Positions 57,072 to 64,000 of a stretch of DNA of 64,000 nucleotides are shown piece after piece. The notes beneath the pieces were generated by a model. It had not been told where the DNA came from. It did no database searches and worked only from the letters and a program-made list of their open reading frames with translations. The translations under genes were made by a program, and so were the position numbers. Within the stretch, counting starts at the first letter, position 1. Every line of letters begins with the position of its first letter. This stretch comes from Piezodorus guildinii (taxonomy: Eukaryota > Arthropoda > Insecta > Hemiptera > Pentatomidae). The DNA is taken from positions 111,591,563-111,655,562 of the forward strand of contig CM041297.1 in assembly GCA_023052935.1 (NCBI GenBank). Direction: 5' to 3'.

Positions 57072-58535
57072 GTGGTGTTGGTGTTACTCTTGGAGGCGCA
57101 CTGCCGCCCTGTGGGGCAGGACGTTCTCGCAGGAGAGGAATTCCTTGCCGTATTTATGAGAAGCCATCGGCCAAGATCCACCTACCGTAAAACGACGACG
57201 ACGACGACGACTACGCAGATTACGACAGAGCAGAGCACGCCGTCGATACAAATTGCTACGGAGGCCGTCCCCACGACCTTAGAGACTGAGCCACCCAGCG
57301 TAGTCTCGGTGAGGGTCAGCTCTTCGGTGAGGAAGGAAGCAGTCCACGAACCGGTCAACGAACCGATCCACGAAGCGGTCAGTGCGGCAGCTCAGAGGAG
57401 CCACTTCTCAGTGGAGTCGTCCGGCTACCGGGAGGCCTCGGGGCGGCGGGAGGAGGACTCCGTGGCTGAGGCCAGCCAAGATGTGCCGCTTGAGAGCCTC
57501 AATGTCGAGGAGAACAAGCCGATAGCAGAGGCTCTCACCCTCGAAGGCTCGGACATACATTACGAGTCCAGGGTCTCGAGTGAGACCTCTCACAGTAGGA
57601 TTTACTTTAGTCAGCCTAAACCCAGTCAATTGAGTCAATCAGTTTTAGTCCCCCCACCAGCAAATAGAAAATACCATCCCCTTCCTCCTCAGCCCGAAGA
57701 AGATGCCAAGTTCGAACCACAAATATTGACACAGGCGTTTTCACAGAACAATGGTGTCAGAAAATATGGACCTGGAACCTTAATCTCTCAGTCCCATCAA
57801 GATAGTAAAAGTTCACCTCACATCATATTCACTCAAGATGAACAAGAACACAAAAATAGTGCCGAAGACACAAGCAAATTCGAACCGGAAGTCATAGTGA
57901 CCCGACAAGAAACAAAGTACGGTCCAGAAATAGTTGTAACGCAGACTCAAAGTGAAAGCAAATACACTCCTGAATTGTATGCATCACAAGCTCAATCGGG
58001 ATCCCAGCCCGGTATCAACAACTCTGAGGAGGAAATCAGAGCAGAGACTGTTATTAGTCAAACTCAGGAAACTAGAAAATACGTTGGCCAGAATAGAGAG
58101 CAGAGGCAGTACACACCTCAGACTTCGCAAACGCAGGAACACACTCAGGATGGATCCTTTGCTGCTCAGCCATCACAAGCAGGCTCAGCAGAACAGTATA
58201 AGAGCCAGTCTAACGAACAGCATGAAGAGAGGAACTACGAACAGCCAGAACAGAATTACGAAGTGGACGAGGCCATTTCTGTGATGACGAATGGGCGCGC
58301 CCACGGAGTACAAACCGAGAGTCCCAGCAATCACAAGTTCGGCTTCGTTCAAGAAGGCAGAAATTACAGGAAATACCGCGTGGAGGAGAAGACTCCGGAC
58401 GGGTTCATCGTGGGTGAGTACGGAGTGGTGAACCACGACGGAGGCGGTATACGAGGAGTGAGGTACACGGCTGATGGGAGCATCAGCCCGAGGTTAATCT
58501 ACGAGGCCCTGGTCAAGTTCCTCTCCCTCAAGTGA
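57072..58535 (+). CDS. Cuticular protein with RR-type chitin-binding end (large exon)
   Basis: The open frame starts directly after a splice-acceptor sequence (TTTTTGTTTGATTACAG, ending at 57071) with VVLVLLLEAHCRPVG. That is the hydrophobic core and end of a signal peptide lacking its first residues, so a short exon 1 holding the ATG must lie upstream, in phase 0. This intron position is common in insect cuticular-protein genes. The body is Glu/Gln/Ser/Thr-rich with an early Thr run (residues 39-46). About seven degenerate units of the form K-[FY]-x-P-E-[IVL]-x-x-x-Q (KFEPQILTQ, KYGPGTLISQ, KFEPEVIVTRQ, KYGPEIVVTQ, KYTPELYASQ) follow. The C-terminal 68 residues carry a Rebers-Riddiford-like domain: KFGFVQ, YRVEEKTPDG, VGEYGVVNHDGG, RGVRYTADG. 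The tail is IYEALVKFLSL. Role: secreted, chitin-binding component of the cuticle matrix. The domain resembles the Cpr73D type from memory, which is unverified. Confidence 0.75.
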   Translation: MVLVLLLEAHCRPVGQDVLAGEEFLAVFMRSHRPRSTYRKTTTTTTTTQITTEQSTPSIQIATEAVPTTLETEPPSVVSVRVSSSVRKEAVHEPVNEPIHEAVSAAAQRSHFSVESSGYREASGRREEDSVAEASQDVPLESLNVEENKPIAEALTLEGSDIHYESRVSSETSHSRIYFSQPKPSQLSQSVLVPPPANRKYHPLPPQPEEDAKFEPQILTQAFSQNNGVRKYGPGTLISQSHQDSKSSPHIIFTQDEQEHKNSAEDTSKFEPEVIVTRQETKYGPEIVVTQTQSESKYTPELYASQAQSGSQPGINNSEEEIRAETVISQTQETRKYVGQNREQRQYTPQTSQTQEHTQDGSFAAQPSQAGSAEQYKSQSNEQHEERNYEQPEQNYEVDEAISVMTNGRAHGVQTESPSNHKFGFVQEGRNYRKYRVEEKTPDGFIVGEYGVVNHDGGGIRGVRYTADGSISPRLIYEALVKFLSLK

Positions 58536-58810
58536 GTTCCTATCTCGGCTGGGGCGGCGACGCTAGCCCTTGCTGCGCCAGCCGCGGACCCCGGTCCCTG
58601 GGGGCTCTCTGAGGTCCCGGGCACCGGCCGTGTCGGGGTGCGTTGGTACCGGGCATTGGGACTGCCCACTAGTCCACCGTCGGCCGCATCTTTGCTCAAT
58701 CAGTCAACGGTCAACCTCCCTATCCTGTCATTCAATACTCAGACTTAAAGGTTTAAATCAATGTATATTTGTATTGTAAATTTTATAATAAAATTTAGTT
58801 GTATTTGCAT
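58536..58810 (+). other. 3' UTR of the cuticular gene with AATAAA
   Basis: GC-rich for the first 160 bp, then AT-rich with AATAAA at 58787-58792. The stop codon overlaps a donor-like CTCAAGTGAGT, so a further 3' exon cannot be excluded. Confidence 0.45.
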
Positions 58811-60059
58811 TTTACAAATCTGTATATATTTCCCTACCTCAAACTGAATGTTTCACTCTTATTTGACAAAGTTACTTTAACTTTTAACTTAGTGGCATGA
58901 CCTTCAATTTTCAAAATGAAAAATGTGAAGTTGGCCTATTTTAAAAAATGTATATAATACAAGACAAAACATTTATAAGAAAAATCAGTATTAATTATTA
59001 TATGTCAATGCTATCAAATTCAAATATTTTAAATAAAACAAAGTTTATACGAGAGCTACAATGTATATATAATGTATATAATAACTAATAATAATTTAAT
59101 TTAGCTCTTCTAAAATAATTAGCCTGCTTTATTTCGACTTCGTGTACTTGTTAATTAAATATTATAAAGCAAATATTAAAACTTATACTTTTAAATTAAG
59201 TTATGAATAAAATATTTTTCAATAGTATTCAATAGTTTTTTCCTGAAAGCTCAAATTTTTTGTTAGTCCTAGAGATATTTTTCCAAACCATTTTTTAACT
59301 AACACAATATGTAAATACATGTTACAAAACAAACGAAAAAAAGTATGGATTCTAAACTAGAAATATACCAAGGAAACAATAAACTGTAACACTTTACAAC
59401 TGGAATTGAGTCATACTTTCTGTGATTAAATGAAAATTTCAATTTTTGATGATCGAGTTTGTTACTATAACTATTTTTCTACCACGAATGACAAATAGAA
59501 AAATAGAAGATACAAAAATTATCTTCATCCCATTTATATATAATTGATTTCAACATTCTATCATAAACTTTTCGACTATTAATTTTCTAAAGAGTATAAT
59601 ATTTAGTTTCTTTTGGATCAATACACCATTTATTCAGTTACTACCATTAGCAAGTGAAAATTTCATTAGCACTTAGCACTTGCTAAGTATCATGAGAGAA
59701 ATATATATGGCTACGGTAAAAATCTGGTAAGTAATATATGACGTTTTTAAGAGTGATTATGTGATTTTGACAAAGGCGCTCTGCACTAATTGTCAAGGTA
59801 GTATCTCTTTCTATCAATCGAGGACTGTGAAGTAGTCCAATGGGTTTAAACCCCAAATTTTGGAAGTCCCTGAATCACTCCATCTAGAAGACCGATCAAT
59901 TTCTGACGCCTATAAATAAATAGTTGATAGTCGCTCGTACTGAAAGTGTCCATAAAATTTGATATAACAACTCTTAAAACAAGTATTAGTCTATTTAATT
60001 AGAAATTGAATATAGTCTTCTAAATGCAGTAATTCTGTGAATGTCAAAATAACGGCCTC
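58811..60059. other. AT-rich intergenic DNA
   Basis: Nothing recognised. Confidence 0.45.
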
Positions 60060-61020
60060 AAGCACCTATAAAACTTCTTTTTCTTCTCCGGCTCTACAGT
60101 CCAAGGTGAACTTAGTCCTCTCCAACAATGATTCGCTATTCTTGTTTGTCCATGGCGCGCCCTCTCCTATTGGTCACTCCAATTTTAGATAGGTCCCCTT
60201 CCACGTCTGTAATCCAACATTTACGTGGACATCCCCTCTTTCTCTTTCCTGAAAACGTTTCGCGCAGAACTTTCTTTGGCATCCTTTCATCTGGCATTCG
60301 CACGATATGACCCAGCCAACTGATTCTTCTCGATTTAATCAACCTTAGCATATCTTCATTCTGCATAAGGTCGTCTAATTCTTGGTTACGCCATATTCGA
60401 TGTTCGTTTATAGGACCGAAAATTCGCCTCATAGTTTTCCTTTCAAATATTCTAAGGGCTCGCTGGTCGGCCACTCACGTGACCACGACTCTGGCCATAA
60501 CACGCGACGGGCCTGATAAGGGTCTTATATAATTTGAGCTTTGTGTGTTTCGATAATAGTGCCGATTTTATTAGCCTTGAGAGACCATAATATGATTTGT
60601 TGCAATATATTATTCTTCTCATGGTCTCGTCACTCACCCTAACCACATTGTTTATCTCAGTGCCAAGGTACGTGAAACGATCAACAGCTTCGAATGTATA
60701 GCCATCACATCTGAAATCTTACTTTCATCTTCTTGCCTCAGAGCTTGATGCTACCATGTATTTGTTTTTGCTTTCATTTATCTCAAGATCCATGCTTTTA
60801 CTTTCTTGAACAATCTTTGCCAGAATTTCCTTCAATACCTTCTCACTTCTTGCCAGAACGACAATGTCTTCTGCATAACCCAGTATTTGACATAAGCGAG
60901 TTGCTAGACTTCCATCTGAGACGTGGTTTTGTAGAGCTTTATGTAGGACAAGATTAAACAAAACTGCAGAGAGGGAGTCTCTTTGCCTTGCCCCAGAGTC
61001 AAAATGTATTTTTCTACTAA
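60060..61020 (-). pseudogene. Decayed RTE-like LINE: RT C-terminal half
   Basis: On the minus strand three broken frames read in order. First is DSLSAVLFNLVLHKAL and GYAEDIVVLARSEK, which is the RT catalytic region with YADD changed to YAED. Next is SRLIKSALLSKHTKLKLYKT and LIRPVACYG. Last is ERKTMRRIFGPINEHRIWRN, SRRISWLGHIVRMPDERMP, KKVLRETFSGKRKRGCPRK and CWITDVEGDL. The block WLGHIVRMPDxRxPKKVL with GKRKRGxPRKxW is characteristic of RTE-type elements. At least two frame breaks and the YAED substitution show it is inactive; the 5' half is missing. Confidence 0.65.
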
Positions 61021-61162
61021 TCCTATTGCCACCTAGAAAGTTTTTGTTTAGAAATGTTTTTGTTTGTGTTAACTAGAAAAAAAACTCATATAAATAAGAC
61101 GAAGTCATATATTGTTTACCAGATGTTTGTAGTTAAATATAAAATAGATGTATGTGAAATTA
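61021..61162. other. Short AT-rich gap
   Basis: Between the RTE remnant and the PLE derivative; nothing recognised. Confidence 0.5.
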
Positions 61163-61225
61163 GATATCAATAAAATAGTTGGTTTCTATTTCTTCCCAAA
61201 AAAGTTTATTACAGTAAACTTTAAC

Positions 61226-61264
61226 GAGTCAACGTTTCGGGGGCCCTTCCCATCATCAGGACTC
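61226..61264 (-). ncRNA. Hammerhead ribozyme-like core, left arm
   Basis: Minus strand: stem I GAGTC, CTGATGA, helix II GGG/CCC, GAAAC, GTT, stem I GACTC. Stem I pairs fully over five bases. All core residues match the consensus. Confidence 0.7.
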
Positions 61265-61429
61265 ACTGAAATTCATCAATAGTTAATAACTAACATCAAA
61301 ATATAACAAGTGTTTTCTTAATTTCTTTGGATAGATCATTTTACCAGAATGATTATAATAATAAAAAAACAGAAATATATATTACTAATGATGGGATAGA
61401 TATAGAGATGATAACTGGAAGAAATAGAA

Positions 61430-61909
61430 ATGTATGCTAATATCAAAAAATGCAATTTATACCTTATCTATTCAAAGAAATTAAGAAAACACTTGTTGAA
61501 TTTGATATACCAAAACAGACTAAGTAATCATTTATCAAATATAAAAGATCCAATTTTACCGAATGAAAAACTAAACGTTATATTTAAAATAAATTGTTTA
61601 GATTGTGATAAGGTATACATAGGAGAAACCTCAAAAAAGATAACAACAAGAGTGAAACAGCACAACAATAATTGCAAAAATAGTAAAAATATAAACACCA
61701 CAGCATTGGCACAACACAGTATTCAACTTAACCACAATTTTGATTTTGAAAAACCTAAAATTTTGGAAATAGAAAAAAATAGTCTTAAAAGAAAAACAAT
61801 AGAATCTATCAATATAAACAAAATTATAAAAAATACAATAAATTATAATACAGATTCAAAACACCTTAGTTCTCACTATGCAGATGCAATAGAAAAGTTA
61901 AAATTGTAA
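61430..61909 (+). CDS. PLE-type GIY-YIG endonuclease
   Basis: An intact ORF of 159 codons, very AT-rich and Lys/Asn/Ile-rich. The GIY-YIG domain spans about residues 48-135. VIFKINCLDC (49-58) takes the place of the usual VYxIxCxxC start, and KVYIGETSKK (61-70) is the YIG segment. TRVKQH (73-78) supplies the conserved Arg, and TIESIN (123-128) supplies the metal-binding Glu. Cys56, Cys59 and two His in AQHSIQLNH (96, 102) fit the zinc-binding CCHH arrangement reported for PLE endonucleases. In PLEs this domain nicks target DNA for RT priming. The ORF begins inside what would be the RT-endonuclease linker, so the first ATG may not be a real start. The absence of stops in a copy lacking RT is notable. 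Confidence 0.75.
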   Translation: MYANIKKCNLYLIYSKKLRKHLLNLIYQNRLSNHLSNIKDPILPNEKLNVIFKINCLDCDKVYIGETSKKITTRVKQHNNNCKNSKNINTTALAQHSIQLNHNFDFEKPKILEIEKNSLKRKTIESININKIIKNTINYNTDSKHLSSHYADAIEKLKL

Positions 61910-62239
61910 GACTTGCATTGTTGACCTATTTTTAATAACATTTCAGTTTGTACCTTCTACAATAAATGGGATGATCCTAATCCATAAGGGGCCAAAGAAT
62001 ATGTGAGGTGGGATGGTTGTTGTTCCTTGTTGGTTATGAATCTTTTTTTTTCAAGACAATTTTGAGAAAACAATTTTTACATTTTTAATAAAAAAATGGA
62101 TTTTTTATGTTTTAGATAACTCAGGTAAATAAAAAAAAAAAAAAAGACATTGTTATGTGAATGTTTGATAATGTTTTTAAATTAGTATATTAAATAGTTA
62201 TATTTTGATGTTAGTTATTAATTATTGATGTACTTTAGT

Positions 62240-62278
62240 GAGTCCTGATGATGGGGAAAGCCCCCGAAACGTTGACTC
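62240..62278 (+). ncRNA. Hammerhead ribozyme-like core, right arm
   Basis: GAGTC (62240-62244) pairs with GACTC (62274-62278) as stem I. CTGATGA is 62245-62251. Helix II is GGGG (62253-62256) with CCCC (61-64), loop AAAG. GAAAC is 62266-62270, then GTT. This is the cleanest core in the window. It lies in the sense orientation of the endonuclease ORF, after its stop. Confidence 0.75.
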
Positions 62279-62344
62279 GTTAATGTTTACTGTAATAAAC
62301 TTTTTCGGGAAGAAATAGAAACCGACTATTTTATTGATATCATT

Positions 62345-63640
62345 TTGCAATCTTCCTTTTAACCTGTTTTTATTATGTAAAATTAGATATTTAACAATAC
62401 CAAAAATGGTAACGTCGTACTTTGTTCCAGATAAAAACTCAATACATATAACAAGCCAACACTTTATCTAGAGTTCAAATGATTTCAACGATTGTCTTCA
62501 GCAGTTCCCTTATCAAACTTTCTTTCAGACACTTCATTGATGTCTTTCGTAGAGTCCTTATCTTTGAAGTCCTTATTTATTGGTTACCTATTGGTTCATG
62601 GAGATCGACGCGTAGTGCTGTACCGGAATAGCCAATATAATGAACTATTTTAGATTAAAACTAAAAATGATTATTACTGGTTTTGATCAGTGAGCCAATA
62701 ATGACGATAAACTATGATGACAAACAAGATATAAGTAATTCAACAGTAGCTCTAGAAAACAGTTCCAGGCAAAATGAAAGAATAATAAAAAGAAATTACA
62801 AACGTTGAATTTTATTATCCAATAATAATGGGCCACTTTTCGTGGTGGTTTATTTTCTCACATTGGAATTGTATTGTCACTAGTCGTAAAAGAGATAAAA
62901 ATTTAAGTGGTTGAGTTACGCACAACCATATTTTACACAAAGCTGTTAACAATAAAAGGTAAAGTAGAGAGTGTAATAATAGATATTAAGTTCACACCAT
63001 CGAGACTAAAATAGAAGCTATTAACAGGACAAATTGTAGGCTATAACCTGTTATTTAAGTCCATCGATAAGGAGCGTCATCAACGGTTCCCATAATAGTG
63101 TGGACAGTCTTATCCATCCAGTTACTCAGCGAAAATATAAACTGTTACGTTTATTCCTCTGCAGTGCCTGAAATTATTATATATTTTTTTAAATTACTTA
63201 ATCAAGTATATTTTGAAAGACTAGAAGATATTATTTTAATTATGTGTTTTTTAAAATCTATAAATGGTTTTATTCCCAGCTGTTAAAAAATTATAAAAAC
63301 AATCAGCAAATGTGCTGATGGAAGTTGATAATCATTACATGTTAGGCGTGGAGAAGGATTACACCTAATAGCAGTCTTTCCTTCGCTTAATTCCCTTCTT
63401 TAAACCAGCAGATCTCTCACCCAACTCCTTTTCAGCCGTCTCCAAAAGATATTTCAACTGTGGTCATACTAGTTTCCATTACCATCCCAAAGAACGATGG
63501 ACAAACCTACAGCCAGCTGATTAAGGGCTGTTGGAAAAGATTAAAAGGGGAGGAATAGGATTATTCACGCCACTTAGTAACTGATACAATTTAGGTGTTA
63601 TAAGTATTACCTGAAGATGACTGATAGTTCATTTCCCGCC
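62345..63640. other. AT-rich intergenic DNA
   Basis: Nothing recognised. A less AT-rich patch lies at 63340-63580 without a readable gene. Confidence 0.45.
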
Positions 63641-63958
63641 TCATTTCTGCTGAAGAATATTTACTTTTCTAGCAGGTACATTTTCTTTCGCTTGCCATTG
63701 ATCTTTTATTAGAAGATGCGCAGTAACATGCCGCCGACATGACTTCTGCTGCTGCAAGAGACAAATGTTGATTGGCAGATATAGAGCGGGTGCAATAGGG
63801 CCTGGTGTTGCCGTATTTTTGACATCTGATTCATTAGGGAATGACTCTTCTTTTTTTGGTTCCTTTACAGATGCTCTTTTGTAAAATATTTTTTTTACGT
63901 CAAAAATATTTTCGATATAAGATGCCTTTGTAATGTTTACACATATACCAGATATTGA
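63641..63958 (-). other. Open frame without ATG, possible exon
   Basis: On the minus strand 105 codons are open, from just after a TAA (63961-63959) to TGA at 63643-63641. The peptide is charged and Lys/Glu-rich at first (KRASVKEPKKEESFPNESD), then contains TPGPIAPALYLPINICLLQQ and a basic segment. There is no ATG, so it is not a simple gene. An AG in ACATTACAAAG (at about 63927) could be an acceptor. It may be an exon or the remains of a transposon; I do not recognise it. Confidence 0.25.
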
Positions 63959-64000
63959 TTACTTTTTAACAATGGAATTTTCCACCACTACTTCTTAGAC

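Larger units (their letters stand above)
61163..62341 (+). mobile_element. Compact Penelope-like element: inverted hammerhead repeats around an endonuclease ORF
   Basis: The ends are inverted complements. GATATCAATAAAATAGTTGG, then TTTCTATTTCTTCCC, at 61163 matches the inverse of 62307-62341 with one mismatch. Similarity continues through the hammerhead core and on to an inverted pair AACATCAAAATATAAC/ATATTTTGATGTTAG, so each arm is about 145 bp. The arms flank about 890 bp whose only gene is a GIY-YIG endonuclease on the plus strand. A full PLE has an RT before this endonuclease; here fewer than 120 bp separate the left arm and the ORF start, so the RT has been lost. The element is therefore a non-autonomous derivative that retained the endonuclease. 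Confidence 0.75.

Noticed and set aside
58499..58779. ORFs over the cuticular gene's 3' UTR on both strands
   Set aside because: They reflect the GC-rich UTR composition; no recognisable peptide.
1..64000. CRISPR arrays, bacterial operons or ribosome-binding sites
   Set aside because: The window is eukaryotic; no regularly spaced direct repeats with unique spacers and no operon-like gene packing were seen.

Overview
The window is AT-rich eukaryotic nuclear DNA. It is dense in transposable elements, (AT)n microsatellites and short decayed ORFs. An arthropod, most probably an insect, is suggested by a cuticular-protein exon with a Rebers-Riddiford-type chitin-binding end (57072-58535), by jockey-like and I-like LINEs, and by tRNA-headed SINEs. 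I cannot name the order with confidence. No bacterial operons, CRISPR arrays, rRNA genes or free-standing tRNA genes are visible.

Layout. 1-9 kb: a LINE 3' remnant, two unrecognised ORFs, and two long fold-back elements (4039-4690 with a nested hairpin, and 7967-8246). Their arms carry hammerhead-ribozyme-like cores typical of Penelope-like elements (PLEs). 9-17 kb: SINEs, a LINE reverse-transcriptase (RT) C-terminus, a local 182-bp duplication and microsatellites. 17.5-20.3 kb: a 5'-truncated I-like LINE on the minus strand, whose RT plus RNase H frame is broken mainly by one TAA codon. 21.4 kb: an old jockey copy on the plus strand. 27.5-32.0 kb: an almost full-length jockey-type LINE on the minus strand, with ORF1 (three zinc knuckles), ORF2 (endonuclease and RT, two apparent 1-nt deletions), AATAAA and a 36-nt A tail. 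33-56 kb: SINEs from three families, a piggyBac-like MITE with TTAA duplications, three more terminal-inverted-repeat MITEs, several degenerate tandem repeats and fragments of RT. 56.4-58.8 kb: the only convincing host gene, the large second exon of a secreted cuticular protein whose first exon is not identified. 60.0-61.0 kb: a decayed RTE-like LINE. 61.16-62.34 kb: a compact PLE derivative in which inverted repeats, each containing a hammerhead motif, flank an intact 159-codon GIY-YIG endonuclease ORF with no RT.

The most interesting theme is the repeated appearance, in at least three sequence families, of fold-back PLE derivatives that place hammerhead cores on both strands. One of them has two cores in tandem at a 76-bp spacing. 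Hammerhead ribozymes in PLEs are already described in the literature; the fold-back, nested and endonuclease-only arrangements here are the parts worth testing.
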